From assembly GCF_041468085.1 (NCBI RefSeq), contig NZ_CP121014.1:620001-684000 (forward strand): a stretch of DNA of 64,000 nucleotides. The letters run 5' to 3'. Below are positions 25,968-35,251 of this stretch, one piece after another. Every line of letters begins with the position of its first letter. The first letter of the stretch is position 1. The notes below the pieces were generated by a model, which saw only the letters and a list, made by a program, of their open reading frames with translations, was not told where the DNA came from and did no database searches. The translations under genes were made by a program, and so were the position numbers. The stretch comes from Tistrella mobilis. Lineage in GTDB: Bacteria > Pseudomonadota > Alphaproteobacteria > Tistrellales > Tistrellaceae.

Positions 25968-26636
25968 TCACGATCTTGTAACAGATCTCGCACAGGCGAC
26001 CGCCCAGGCGGCGCCTGCGCACCAGCCGGCGATGACGTCAGTCGGCCAGTGGACGCCCAGATAGATCCGGCTCACCCCCACCAGGAAGGTGAGCCCGATC
26101 GCGACCCCCAGAACATAGCCCTTCAGCCGCCGCCGGTTCTCGAACCGTGCGAGCAGAGCACCGAGCGTGAGGTAGGTGGTCGCCGACAGCATGGCATGGG
26201 CGGAGGGGAAGCTCGCCGTCTGCACCTCCACCAGATGGGCGACCAGATCCGGCCGCGGCCGTTCGAAGACCAGTTTCAGGCCGAAGCTCAACACCGTGCC
26301 GCCGATCACCGACAGCGCCACGGTCAGTGCGGCCGCCCGACTGCGGCGGATCAACAGATAGCCGACCACGACCAGGGTCATCAGCCCCAGCACGGTGGTG
26401 CTGCCAAGTGCGGTCAGGTCGGCGAAGCCGGTCTCCAGCCAGTTCGGGCCCAGCGGATCGGCCAGGTCGGCGGGGTTGCGCAGGCTTTGGAGCAGGGCGC
26501 GATCCAGCGCCTCGGTTTCCCCCTCCATCACCTCGTCCGCCAGCCAGACGAAGAACACGATTGTCGCCGTCACCAGGCCCAGAGGCCACCAGCGTTCGAT
26601 CAGCGTCCGCCCGTCCCGCGCCGCAGTTTCCGACAT
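25968..26636 (-). CDS. PAP2-family phosphatase, membrane-bound
   Basis: 222 aa with about five or six membrane segments. All three PAP2 signatures are visible: KLVFERPRP (motif 1), SFPSAHA (motif 2), and SRIYLGVHWPTDV (motif 3 with the catalytic His). It probably dephosphorylates a lipid such as undecaprenyl pyrophosphate or phosphatidic acid. The start MSETAARDG is chosen because GGGAGGAAAC precedes it; an ATG ten codons upstream has none. Confidence 0.88.
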   Translation of the reverse strand: MSETAARDGRTLIERWWPLGLVTATIVFFVWLADEVMEGETEALDRALLQSLRNPADLADPLGPNWLETGFADLTALGSTTVLGLMTLVVVGYLLIRRSRAAALTVALSVIGGTVLSFGLKLVFERPRPDLVAHLVEVQTASFPSAHAMLSATTYLTLGALLARFENRRRLKGYVLGVAIGLTFLVGVSRIYLGVHWPTDVIAGWCAGAAWAVACARSVTRS

Positions 26637-26668
26637 GTTTCCTCCCGGCCATCCATGGTCAGACATGC

Positions 26669-26710
26669 AAAAACGCTACCGGAAGCGGCAGACCGCTTCC
26701 AGTGAGCGTT
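26669..26710 (-). terminator. Rho-independent terminator of the dipeptide-type ABC operon
   Basis: On the minus strand, an 8-bp stem GGAAGCGG/CCGCTTCC around a 4-base loop is extended by an outer AACGCT/AGCGTT pairing and followed by TTTTT (26669-26673). It lies 24 bases beyond the last gene of the operon, in the right orientation. Confidence 0.85.
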
Positions 26711-26733
26711 CCGGGAGGATGGCGCGGCCGCGG

Positions 26734-27618
26734 TCAGCGGCCGCTGCGCGTGGTCGGGTCCAGCAACATGCGCACGCTGTCGCCCAACCCGTTGAAGGCA
26801 AGGGCCGTCACCAGGATGGCAAGGCCCGGGGTGACCATCTGTTCGGGCGCAATCTCCATATAGAGATAGGCTTTGGCGAGCATCGAGCCCCAGCTGGCAT
26901 CCGGTGCCTGAACGCCCAGCCCCAGAAAGGAGAGCGAGGCTTCGGCCAGAAGCGCGCCGGCCAGAAGCAGGGTCACCTGCACCAGGATCGGCTGGATGGC
27001 ATTGGGCAGGATGTGACGGACGAGGATGCGCACCGGGCTTGCCCCGAAACAGCGGGCGGCGTCGACGAACAGCTCTTCCTTCACCACCAGCGCCCGGGCG
27101 CGGGCCAGGCGCGCGATCAGCGGGGCGAACACGATGCCGACCGAAATCATGCCGTTGGTGAGCCCCACCCCCAGCGCGCCGGTGACGCCGATCGCCAGCA
27201 CGATGGCGGGGAAGGAGAGCAGCGCATCGATCACCCGGCTGACCACCTCGTCGACCCAGCCCCCGGCGAAACCGGCGAGCAGGCCGATCGGCAGGCCGAT
27301 CACCAGCGCGATCGACACCGACAGCACGCTGGCATACATGCTGGCCGAGGCGCCATGGATCAGCCGGCTGAACACGTCGCGGCCCAGATCGTCGGTGCCC
27401 AGCCAGTTTTCGGCCGAAGGCGGCATCAGGATCAGGTCGAAATTCTGCGCGATCGGCGAATAGGGCGCGAGCTGATCGGCAAAGATGCCGGTGAGCGCGA
27501 TGATCACCACCACCAGCAGGCTGAGCGCGCCGCGCGGATCGCGCAGCATCCAGGCGAGCACCGGGTTGCGCCGGCGGGGCGCCGCCCCGGCGGCAGAAGG
27601 GGTTGCGGTCCGGCTCAT
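26734..27618 (-). CDS. ABC transporter permease, DppC/OppC type
   Basis: 294 aa inner-membrane permease. It shows the BPD_transp_1 EAA-type loop (FVDAARCFGASPVRILVRHILPNAI) and the DppC-specific start region WLGTDDLGRDVFSRLIHGAS, six membrane segments, and ends near DPTTRSGR. The start MSRTATPS overlaps the stop of the DppB-like gene by one base (TGATG). Last gene of a six-gene minus-strand operon closed by a terminator. Confidence 0.92.
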   Translation of the reverse strand: MSRTATPSAAGAAPRRRNPVLAWMLRDPRGALSLLVVVIIALTGIFADQLAPYSPIAQNFDLILMPPSAENWLGTDDLGRDVFSRLIHGASASMYASVLSVSIALVIGLPIGLLAGFAGGWVDEVVSRVIDALLSFPAIVLAIGVTGALGVGLTNGMISVGIVFAPLIARLARARALVVKEELFVDAARCFGASPVRILVRHILPNAIQPILVQVTLLLAGALLAEASLSFLGLGVQAPDASWGSMLAKAYLYMEIAPEQMVTPGLAILVTALAFNGLGDSVRMLLDPTTRSGR

Positions 27619-28571
27619 CAGCGTACCCTCGGGTCGAAGACGACATAGAGCATGTCGATGATCAGGTTCAGCCCGACCACGAAGATGATCATGGTCAGCA
27701 CCACCCCCTGCACCACCGGGAAATCGCGGGCGAGCGCCGCGTTGACGATCAGATTGCCGACACCCGGAATGGCGAACACCGTCTCGACCACGACGGTCGC
27801 CGCCAGCAGGCGGTTGGCCAGCAGGCCGATCACCGTCAACAGGTTGACCGAGACGTTCTTGAGCCCGTGCTTCCACAGCACCGCGCCCCCGGGCAGGCCC
27901 TTGGCGTGGAGCGTGCGGACATATTGCGAGCCCAGAATATCGACCAGCGAGGTGCGCAGCTGGCGCGCCACCTCGGCGATACCGCCGGCGGCAAGAGCGG
28001 TGGCGGGCAGGATCGCATGTTCCAGCGCCCGGATCGGATCATCCGAAAAGGCGACCGCGCCGGTCGCCGGCAGCCAGCCGAGCGAGAGCGCGAAGGTTGC
28101 GACCAGGATCATCGCCAGCCAGAAATTCGGGATGGCGATGCCGACCGAGGCAAGCCCCATTACCGCGCCGTCGATGATCGAATTGGGCCGGAGCGCTGCC
28201 AGGATGCCGAGCGGTATGCCGATCACCATCGAGATCAGCATCGCCAGCACCACGATCAGCAAAGTGAGCGGAAAGGTGCGGGAGAGCGAGGTCATCACTT
28301 CCTCGCCCGAGATCAGCGACCGGGCGAGGTCGCCATGCACCGCCCCCCACAGCCAGTCGAAATACTGAACCAGGAAGGGACGATCGAGACCGTAGAGTGC
28401 CCGGATTTCGGCAAGGCGCTGATCGCTGGCATTGTCGCCGGCCAGCGTCACCGCGATGTCGCCGGGGATCAGCTGGATCAGCCCGAACACCACGAAGGTC
28501 ACGATCAGGATCACCGGCACCACCTGAATCAGGCGGCGGCGCACGGTGCGGATCGCGCGGCGGCTGGACAT
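27618..28571 (-). CDS. ABC transporter permease, DppB/OppB type
   Basis: 317 aa. It has the N-terminal segment RRRLIQVVPVILIVTFVVFGLIQLIPGD of the family, then LGLDRP-like GLDRPFLVQYFDWLWGAVHGDLARS and the loop GGIAEVARQLRTSLVDILGSQYVRTLHAKGLP. Start MSSRRAIR is preceded by a GAGGA box. It pairs with the DppC-like protein in the inner membrane and follows the binding protein gene. Confidence 0.92.
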   Translation of the reverse strand: MSSRRAIRTVRRRLIQVVPVILIVTFVVFGLIQLIPGDIAVTLAGDNASDQRLAEIRALYGLDRPFLVQYFDWLWGAVHGDLARSLISGEEVMTSLSRTFPLTLLIVVLAMLISMVIGIPLGILAALRPNSIIDGAVMGLASVGIAIPNFWLAMILVATFALSLGWLPATGAVAFSDDPIRALEHAILPATALAAGGIAEVARQLRTSLVDILGSQYVRTLHAKGLPGGAVLWKHGLKNVSVNLLTVIGLLANRLLAATVVVETVFAIPGVGNLIVNAALARDFPVVQGVVLTMIIFVVGLNLIIDMLYVVFDPRVR

Positions 28572-28653
28572 CGGATCGGAAGTCCTCGAACTGGGGAGGG
28601 AAGCCGGAAGAGAGGCCGGGTGGAGCATGGCCCCACCCGGCACGGGGCAGACC

Positions 28654-30261
28654 TCAGGCCAGCGCCACGTCGTAGAGCTTGGGCTTGTTCAGCAGGTTGG
28701 GCTTGTAGCCCTCCACCTTCTCGCCCGCCACGTCCAATGCCGACAGGAAGGCCAGCGGGCAGACCAGGGCATTGTCGAGCACCAGCTTCTGGACCTTCGA
28801 GAAGGCGGCCTTGCGTGCCTCCTTGTCGGGCGAGGCGCGGCTGGCGGCGATCGCCTGCACCAGCTCGTCGGGCACCGGGCCGCGGCCGCCATTGTAATAG
28901 GCGTCGGGCAGATACATCAGCGAGAAGGTCAGGCTGGGATCGGGCCGGCCGGTCCAGGCCGAGACCAGCGCGTCGGTCTTCTTCTCGTTGCCGAAGAAGG
29001 CGGCCGAGGCCTCGGGAATGGTGCCGATCGAATAGCGCACCCGGATACCCACCTGGCGCAGCTGCTCCATGATGAATTCCTGGCGCTGCACCGAACTCTG
29101 GTCGGGATAGCCGCCCAGATGCAGGTCCAGCCCGTCGGCATAGCCCGCCTCGGCCAGCAGCGCCTTGGCCTTGTCGGGATCATAGGGGTAGTAGCCGGCC
29201 AGCTCTTTGTCGAAGGCCCAATGGGCCGAGGGCAGGTTGGTGATCGCCTTCTCGCCGATGCCGTTCATCGTCACCTTGACGAAAGCGTCGCGATCGATGG
29301 CATGGTTGATCGCCTGGCGAACGCGGACATCGTCCAGCGGCTTGCGCGCCCAGTTGAAATAGATCTGGATGCAATAGAGGGTCGGGCCGGTATAGGTGGT
29401 CAGCTTCGGCGCCCGCTTCGCGATCAGCCCCTGCTGGGGCGACAGGAAATAGACGAAATGGTTCTGCCCGGCCATCACAGAGCGCAGCCCGGTGGAGAGT
29501 TCCGGAATGATCGCGAATTCGATGCCGTCGACCTTGGGCGTGCCCGCCTTCCAATAGCCCTCGTTGCGCTTCACCACCACCTTTTCGTTGTCGTTCCAGG
29601 CAACGAAGCTCCAGGCGCCGGTGCCGACGGGGCTGCGGTCGTGGCCGTCCCCCTTCTCTTTCACCGCCTTGGGCGAACACATCATGCCGGCACGGTCCGA
29701 CAGGATCATCGGCAGGGCGGCATCGGGGTTCTTCAGCCGGATGGTGACCTGATGGGGCCCGGTCACCTCCACCGCCTCGACATTGATCAGATCGGCCTTG
29801 ATGTTGGAGCGCTGATCCCCGCGGTTGCGGTCCAGGTTGAACTTCACCGCCTCGGCGTTGAAATCGGTGCCATCATGGAATTTCACCCCCTCCTGCAGGT
29901 CCATGACCAGGGTCTTGGGGTCGGGGAAGCTCCAGGCACGGGCCAGGCCGGGCTTGGGATCCAGGCTTTCATATTCCCATTCCACCAGCGTATCGAAAAC
30001 GGTGTAGAGGAAGGGATGATCCTGGCCCGAGCCGCCGGTCATCGGGTCCATGCTCGACGGATTGGCGGGGGCCGCCACCTTCAGCACGCCGCCGGCGGCC
30101 AGCGCCCGGCGGACATGGCCGGGCAGCATGCCCGCGGCCGCGGCACCGGCGGCACCGGCCCCCAGCAGCGACAGGAAACGGCGGCGGTCCATGGCGAAGG
30201 CCGGGCGGCCCCCGACGGCGACCGGCTCGCCCGCGAAGATGTTCGACGGATCCTTGGTCAT
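28654..30261 (-). CDS. ABC transporter substrate-binding protein, family 5 (peptide/opine/nickel type), Tat-exported
   Basis: 535 aa. A Tat-type signal lies at MDRRRFLSLLGAGAAGAAAAG (residues 24-44), so it is exported folded. The mature part is an SBP_bac_5 protein: VFDTLVEWEYESLDPKPGLARAW, LQEGVKFHDGTDFNAEAVKFNLDR, VRQAINHAIDRDAFVKV. GGGAGGAAG precedes the ATG. It sits between the ATPase and permease genes. Ligand unknown; the linked acyl-CoA ligase hints at a carboxylated ligand rather than a nutritional peptide. Confidence 0.9.
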   Translation of the reverse strand: MTKDPSNIFAGEPVAVGGRPAFAMDRRRFLSLLGAGAAGAAAAGMLPGHVRRALAAGGVLKVAAPANPSSMDPMTGGSGQDHPFLYTVFDTLVEWEYESLDPKPGLARAWSFPDPKTLVMDLQEGVKFHDGTDFNAEAVKFNLDRNRGDQRSNIKADLINVEAVEVTGPHQVTIRLKNPDAALPMILSDRAGMMCSPKAVKEKGDGHDRSPVGTGAWSFVAWNDNEKVVVKRNEGYWKAGTPKVDGIEFAIIPELSTGLRSVMAGQNHFVYFLSPQQGLIAKRAPKLTTYTGPTLYCIQIYFNWARKPLDDVRVRQAINHAIDRDAFVKVTMNGIGEKAITNLPSAHWAFDKELAGYYPYDPDKAKALLAEAGYADGLDLHLGGYPDQSSVQRQEFIMEQLRQVGIRVRYSIGTIPEASAAFFGNEKKTDALVSAWTGRPDPSLTFSLMYLPDAYYNGGRGPVPDELVQAIAASRASPDKEARKAAFSKVQKLVLDNALVCPLAFLSALDVAGEKVEGYKPNLLNKPKLYDVALA

Positions 30262-30372
30262 TCTGGTCTTCCTCCCTGGTGGCCGCCGCCGGATCTTCTG
30301 TCGCGGTCGGCCGTGCCGCCTGATGCGGTCATTTTGTCTGAGACGGTCGGTCTGGTCGGTGCAGGCGCGTCG

Positions 30373-31389
30373 TCAGCCGGGCGCCAGGTCTTCGGCGAAA
30401 TGGCAGGCGACGAAATGGTCGGGGGCGACGGGGCGCCAGTCGGGCACCCGCTCGGCGCAAGTTGCCTGCGCATGGGGGCAGCGGGTGCGGAAACGGCAGC
30501 CCGAGGGCGGGTTCAGCGGCGAGGGGATTTCGCCCTCCAGCAGGATCCGGCGCTTCTGGCGCAGATGGGACGGCAGCGGCACCGGCTCGGCCGACATCAG
30601 CGCCCGGGTATAGGGGTGCATCGGCCGTTCGGCCACCGCCTCCACCGGCCCCAGCTCCATGAACCGGCCCAGATACATCACCGCCACCCGGTCGCTGATA
30701 TGCGAGACCACGCCGATATCATGGGTGATGAAGACATAGGCGAGGCCGCGTTCGCGCTGGATTTCGGCGAAAAGGTTGAGCACGTCGCCGCGGATCGAGA
30801 CGTCGAGCGCCGCCACCACCTCGTCGCAGACCATCAGCTTCGGATCGAGCGTCAGCGAGCGGGCGATGTTGACCCGCTGTTTCTGGCCGCCCGACAGCTC
30901 GTGCGGGTAGCGCCTGGCCTGTTCGGCGCTGATCCCCACCCGGTCGAGCAGGTCGAGCGCGCGGGCGATCCGCGAGGCCCGGTCGCCCTCCCCCACCACG
31001 TCCAGCGGCTCGCGGACGCTGTCGAGAATGCTCATCCGCGGGTTCAGGGCCGCGTTCGGGTCCTGGAAGATGATCTGCAATTCGCGGCGCTTGTGCCGCA
31101 GGCGGCGGCCCTTCAGCCGGGCGATGTCGTCGCCCTCGTACAGGATCCGCCCGCCGGTCGGGTCGAGCAGGCGGACGATGGCCCGGCCGAGCGTCGACTT
31201 GCCCGACCCGCTTTCGCCGATCACGCCGAAGGTCTCGCCCGGCCGGACCTCGAAGCTGATCCCGTCCACCGCCTTCAGGCTTTCGCCGTCGGCGGTGGTG
31301 AAGGTGACGCGCAGATCCTCGACCGACAGCATCGGCTGGTCTGCGGCCGCGGCGGCTGCCTGTCGAGGGGCGGGCTTCACGGTGATCAT
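30373..31389 (-). CDS. ABC transporter ATP-binding protein, DppF/OppF type
   Basis: 338 aa. Walker A GESGSGKST, signature LSGGQKQRVNIARSL, Walker B LMVCDEVVAALDVS, then the C-terminal oligo_HPY segment PLPSHLRQKRRILLEGEIPSPLNPPSGCRFRTRCPHAQ with the Cys motif of this subfamily. The ATG overlaps the stop of the preceding ATPase gene by four bases (ATGA). Confidence 0.92.
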   Translation of the reverse strand: MITVKPAPRQAAAAAADQPMLSVEDLRVTFTTADGESLKAVDGISFEVRPGETFGVIGESGSGKSTLGRAIVRLLDPTGGRILYEGDDIARLKGRRLRHKRRELQIIFQDPNAALNPRMSILDSVREPLDVVGEGDRASRIARALDLLDRVGISAEQARRYPHELSGGQKQRVNIARSLTLDPKLMVCDEVVAALDVSIRGDVLNLFAEIQRERGLAYVFITHDIGVVSHISDRVAVMYLGRFMELGPVEAVAERPMHPYTRALMSAEPVPLPSHLRQKRRILLEGEIPSPLNPPSGCRFRTRCPHAQATCAERVPDWRPVAPDHFVACHFAEDLAPG

Positions 31390-32381
31390 CCGACGGTGCC
31401 CTCCAGCTGGAGTTCCCCGGTGCGCCGGCAGCGGGCGCGGTGGCCGGGCTCGGGCTCACGCATGGCCTGTGCCGTGGTGCAGGCGTCCTCGGCATGGGGG
31501 CAGCGGGGGCGGAAACGGCAGCCCTCGGGCATCGCCATCAGGGGCGGCACCCGGCCGGGGATGGAGGGCAGCGGCGCGCCGCGCTCCACCAGCCGCGGCA
31601 AGGCCGAAAACAGCCCGGCGGTATAGGGATGGCGCGGGCGGACCAGCGCGTCGTCGACGGCGGCATCCTCCACCACTTCGCCCGCATACATCGTCACCAT
31701 CCGGGTGCAGGTCTCGGCGACCACGCCCAGATCATGGGTGATGAACAGCAGCGCCGTGCCGGTGGTTTCGCTGAGGTCGACCAGCAGATCGATGATCTGG
31801 GCCTGGATGGTGACATCCAGCGCCGTGGTCGGCTCGTCGGCGATCAGCAACTTAGGGTTGCAGGCCAGGGCGATTGCGATCATCGCCCGCTGGCGCATGC
31901 CGCCCGACAGCTGGTGGGGATATTCCCCCGCCCGCCTGGCCGGCAGCGGGATACCCACCCGCGCCAGCAGGTCGACCGCGCGTTCCTTCGCCTCGCGCCG
32001 CGACACCGTCTCATGCGCCAGGATGGTTTCGACGATCTGCTCACCGATGGTGAAGACCGGATCGAGCGCGCTCATCGGTTCCTGAAAGATCATCGCGATG
32101 CCGGCCCCGCGCACCCGGCGCAGCTCACGCGCAGAGAGCTTCAGCAGGTCGCGGCCCTCGAAACGGATCGCACCGTCGATCCGGGCCAGGCCGCGCGGCA
32201 GCAGCTGCATGATCGCAAGGCCCGTCAGCGTTTTGCCGCAACCGCTTTCCCCCACGATGCCGATACGCTCGGCGGCGCCCACCCTGAACGACACGTCGCG
32301 GGTGGCAGAGACCACCCCGCCGCCGGTGCGCAGGTTGATCCCCACACGGTCCAGCTCCAGCAGCGGCGTCGCCGCCGTCAT
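31386..32381 (-). CDS. ABC transporter ATP-binding protein, DppD/OppD type
   Basis: 331 aa. Walker [10 protein letters not shown], signature [15 protein letters not shown], Walker [15 protein letters not shown] and the oligo_HPY end ([18 protein letters not shown]). It overlaps the upstream acyl-CoA ligase gene by four bases (ATGA), which ties ligase and transporter translation together. Confidence 0.92.
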   Translation of the reverse strand: MTAATPLLELDRVGINLRTGGGVVSATRDVSFRVGAAERIGIVGESGCGKTLTGLAIMQLLPRGLARIDGAIRFEGRDLLKLSARELRRVRGAGIAMIFQEPMSALDPVFTIGEQIVETILAHETVSRREAKERAVDLLARVGIPLPARRAGEYPHQLSGGMRQRAMIAIALACNPKLLIADEPTTALDVTIQAQIIDLLVDLSETTGTALLFITHDLGVVAETCTRMVTMYAGEVVEDAAVDDALVRPRHPYTAGLFSALPRLVERGAPLPSIPGRVPPLMAMPEGCRFRPRCPHAEDACTTAQAMREPEPGHRARCRRTGELQLEGTVG

Positions 32382-34132
32382 CGGCCCGTCTCCGCGGCTG
32401 CGCGCGCGGCGGCGAGTTCGGCCAGAAGGGATTGTTTCAGCTTGTACTTCTCGATCTTGTTGGTGGGTGTCACCGGCAGCGCGTCGACGAAGCGTACATG
32501 GCGCGGCGTCATGTAACGCGGCATCACCCCCGCCGCGAAGCTGCGCAGCTCGGCCTCGGTCATGCTCCGCCCTTCGACCAGCTGGATGAAGACGGCGCAG
32601 TCCTCTTCCTCTCCCTCCTCCGCCGGCACCGGCAGGGCGGCCGTGGCACGGATGTCGGGGTGGGTGTTGAGCAGATCCTCCACCTGATAGGACGAGACAT
32701 TCTCGCCCCGCACCCGGAAGAAGCCGCCCATGCGGTCGATGAAGTAATAGACGTCGTCCCCGGTCCGCCGCACCGCATCGCCGGTGTGGAACCAGAGATT
32801 CGAGAAGGTCCTGATGGTCGCGTCCGGCTTGTTGAAATAGCTTTTCAGCAGCAAATGCGGGAAGCGCGGCCGGAAGGCCAGCTGCCCGGCCTGGTCCGGC
32901 CCCAGAACATTGTCGTCCTCGTCCAGGACCGCGGCCTCCAGCAGCGGCGAGGGCCGGCCCATGAAGCCTTTGGCCAGCGGTTCGGCACCATCCACCACCA
33001 TGATGCCCCGCTGGTGCGCGATCTCCAGCACCGTCGCCCGGTCATGGCCGACCCGGAACTCCGGACGCTTCGCCTTGGCCTCGCCGAACTGGTCGATCAG
33101 GGCGACGAAGCCGTTGCCGCTTTCGGTCTGGCCGAAGCCGGCGGTGGAGAACGGAATGCCGAAGCGCTGCGCCACCTCGTGATGGCGTGCCGGCAGCGGC
33201 TGCATATGCACCCGCATCATGGTGTTGTCGCGATCATCCGCGCGCGGCTCGGCGCTCATCAGCCAGGGAACCATCACGTCCAGCAGAACGGCATTGCTCG
33301 CCCGATGGGCGCGCACCCGGTCCCAGAATTTCGTCGGGCTGAACTTGTCCCAGAGCGACACCGCGCAGCCGGTCCAGCAGGCCTTGGCGACCAGGAACAT
33401 CGCCCCGCCGACATGGTAGAGCGGCAGGTCGCAATAGATCGTGTCGTCTGACGTCAGAAACGCACGGCTGTTGAAGGTGTACTGGTTGATCCAGCGGAAG
33501 GGCTGGACCACACCCTTGGCCGGGCCGGTGGTGCCGGATGTGTAGATGATGTTGGCGATATCGGCCGGCCCGCGGGTCACCGGCCGGTGGCGGCGCGGGC
33601 TGCGCATCAACTCGGCCAGATCATGCAGGCCGGGCCGGGCCAGAAGTGCCGGCGGCAGGGCGGCCTTGGCCGGATCATGGTCGTGATCCGACGGCAGCGG
33701 CCGGTGCACCACGATGGCGGGCAGCGTCACCTCGTCCAGCACGGCGGCCACAGCCGGCGCCAGATCGGCATCGGTGATCAGCACCCGCGGTGCGGTGTCG
33801 TTCAGCTGATAGGCGAGCAGCCGGCCGGTATAGTTGAAGTTGACCGGCGCATAGACGGCACCGGCTTCCCAGATCGCGAACATGGCAAGTGTCGCGATCC
33901 AGGAATTGCGCGTGAAGACCGACACGCGGTCGTCGGGCTCCAGCCCCATCTCCTGCAGGGCGGCGGCAAGCGTCGCCACCTCGGCCTCGAAGGCGGCGAA
34001 ACTGAGGTCGCGCCCCTCTTCGCCATAGCGGATGAAGGTTTGGTCAGGATGATGGCGCACGGCATCGCGGAAGCGGTCGGTGACCACATCCCCCTGCTGC
34101 ACCATCATCGCGAACAGCGCCTGGGCGTTCAC
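32378..34132 (-). CDS. AMP-dependent acyl-CoA synthetase/ligase
   Basis: 584 aa adenylate-forming enzyme, making an acyl-CoA from a carboxylic acid, ATP and CoA. Motifs: P-loop ANIIYTSGTTGPAKGV, adenine-binding STAGFGQTESGNG, FHTGDAVRRTGDDVYYFIDR (hinge region) and the C-terminal NKIEKYKLK catalytic Lys. It resembles the crotonobetaine/carnitine-CoA ligase group. I start at GTG 34132 (VNAQALFAMMVQQG) because GGGAGGA lies 9 bases upstream; an ATG at 34183 lacks a site. First gene of the operon with the ABC importer, so it probably activates the imported compound. Confidence 0.87.
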   Translation of the reverse strand: MNAQALFAMMVQQGDVVTDRFRDAVRHHPDQTFIRYGEEGRDLSFAAFEAEVATLAAALQEMGLEPDDRVSVFTRNSWIATLAMFAIWEAGAVYAPVNFNYTGRLLAYQLNDTAPRVLITDADLAPAVAAVLDEVTLPAIVVHRPLPSDHDHDPAKAALPPALLARPGLHDLAELMRSPRRHRPVTRGPADIANIIYTSGTTGPAKGVVQPFRWINQYTFNSRAFLTSDDTIYCDLPLYHVGGAMFLVAKACWTGCAVSLWDKFSPTKFWDRVRAHRASNAVLLDVMVPWLMSAEPRADDRDNTMMRVHMQPLPARHHEVAQRFGIPFSTAGFGQTESGNGFVALIDQFGEAKAKRPEFRVGHDRATVLEIAHQRGIMVVDGAEPLAKGFMGRPSPLLEAAVLDEDDNVLGPDQAGQLAFRPRFPHLLLKSYFNKPDATIRTFSNLWFHTGDAVRRTGDDVYYFIDRMGGFFRVRGENVSSYQVEDLLNTHPDIRATAALPVPAEEGEEEDCAVFIQLVEGRSMTEAELRSFAAGVMPRYMTPRHVRFVDALPVTPTNKIEKYKLKQSLLAELAAARAAAETGR

Positions 34133-34228
34133 GATGGCAGTCCTCCCGTCGCGGCCGTCTGTCGCGGCCTTTCGTCGATCCATCCGCCCGATCCTGACAT
34201 TTGCCCGGCGATGACCGGCGGTCAGTTA

Positions 34229-34243
34229 GAACAAACGTTCGAC
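34229..34243 (-). promoter_or_regulatory. Candidate operator upstream of the ligase/ABC operon
   Basis: GAAC-AAAC-GTTC is a perfect short inverted repeat; AAACGTTCGAC (34233-34243) recurs as its complement at 58393-58403 in front of the second catabolic locus. AT-rich palindromes like this are typical TetR-family operators. It lies about 100 bases before the ligase start. Confidence 0.4.
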
Positions 34244-34336
34244 CTAGCCCCGATTGTTCAGGAGATGTGCGGCTGCGTCAATAACGCGATGTGTATCACC
34301 GCCGCGTCGTCTCCAATGCCATGGCATGCAGGCGGA

Positions 34337-35098
34337 TCAGGCGGCGACGTCGGCGAGCCGATAGCCCTTGCGGATGCCGGGCCGCCGGCAGGGCAGGCTG
34401 TCCAGGGCGACGCAGTCGTCGAGCATCTCGACCAGCCCGTCGGGACCGACGCGCATTTCCACCTGATAGAGCGCGCCGGCATGCAGCACGCAGCCGGCGA
34501 TCATCCAGTCGCCGCCGGCGGTACGGCCATGGACCGTCAGCGGCGTCAGCACCTGTGCCAGACGATCGCCCAGTTCGGGCGTCAGGGCGGTGAAGGGCAG
34601 ATCGGCCAGGCGTTCCACCACCGGAAAGCCGCCATGATCGCCGCAGACCACGGCGCAGAACCAGCGCAGATAGTCCATGGCCTGTTCCGGCCCGTCGAGC
34701 AGAGGCGGGTCGGCGGCGTTCAGCGCGTGGATCACGCGTGAGGTGCCGTCGACATGGCCCAGCCGGTCGGGCAGCATGCCCAGCAGCAGGGTGGCGAAGC
34801 GGCCGTCGGCGCGGCGGACCAGAAGCTCCGCCAGTTCCAGCCGTGCATGAAAGATCGGCCGGCACAGCCGGACATTCAGCAATTCGGGCACCAGCGGCCC
34901 AAGACCTGCCGCCAGGGCCGCCCGCATCAGCCGGGTGGCACAGGCCGGAAGCCGAAGCTGCCAGTCGCCGATGCTCACCGGCGGCACCGGCCAGGGCCGC
35001 GCCGGATCGCAGGCAAGGCGGCCCCTGATCGCCTCGTCCGCAATCGCGGCTTCGGCGACCGGGTCACGCCGGATCAGCGGTTCGGCCGTCACGACCAT
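34337..35098 (-). CDS. Hypothetical protein
   Basis: 253 aa, no family I recognise. The protein appears soluble; a His-rich or metal motif is not evident. It contains the segments RWFCAVVCGDHGGFPVVERLADLPF and WMIAGCVLHAGALYQVEMRV. The reading frame has strong third-position G+C bias on this strand, and GGAG precedes the ATG, so I take it as real. It is separate from the ligase operon by about 200 bases in the other direction and is divergent from the B3/4 gene. Confidence 0.65.
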   Translation of the reverse strand: MVVTAEPLIRRDPVAEAAIADEAIRGRLACDPARPWPVPPVSIGDWQLRLPACATRLMRAALAAGLGPLVPELLNVRLCRPIFHARLELAELLVRRADGRFATLLLGMLPDRLGHVDGTSRVIHALNAADPPLLDGPEQAMDYLRWFCAVVCGDHGGFPVVERLADLPFTALTPELGDRLAQVLTPLTVHGRTAGGDWMIAGCVLHAGALYQVEMRVGPDGLVEMLDDCVALDSLPCRRPGIRKGYRLADVAA

Positions 35099-35251
35099 GG
35101 GTCGGGATCTCCGTCAGGGGTCTCCGCTGCCATAGCCTGACACGACCGGCCACCGCATGCCACAGCTGTTGCGCGCAGGGCAGACGACGGCCGGGCCTCG
35201 TCGGGTTATGATACCCTCCGACACCCAACCCCTGGTTCATGGATCTGCCGC

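Noticed and set aside
28546-31626. A 1026-aa plus-strand open frame over the ABC operon
   Set aside because: Mirror of four recognised minus-strand genes; low-complexity shadow translation.
34213-34330. Short plus-strand peptide with CGCVNNAMC motif
   Set aside because: It runs on into the antisense strand of the hypothetical gene as one long shadow frame, and the region is better read as promoter DNA for the ligase operon.
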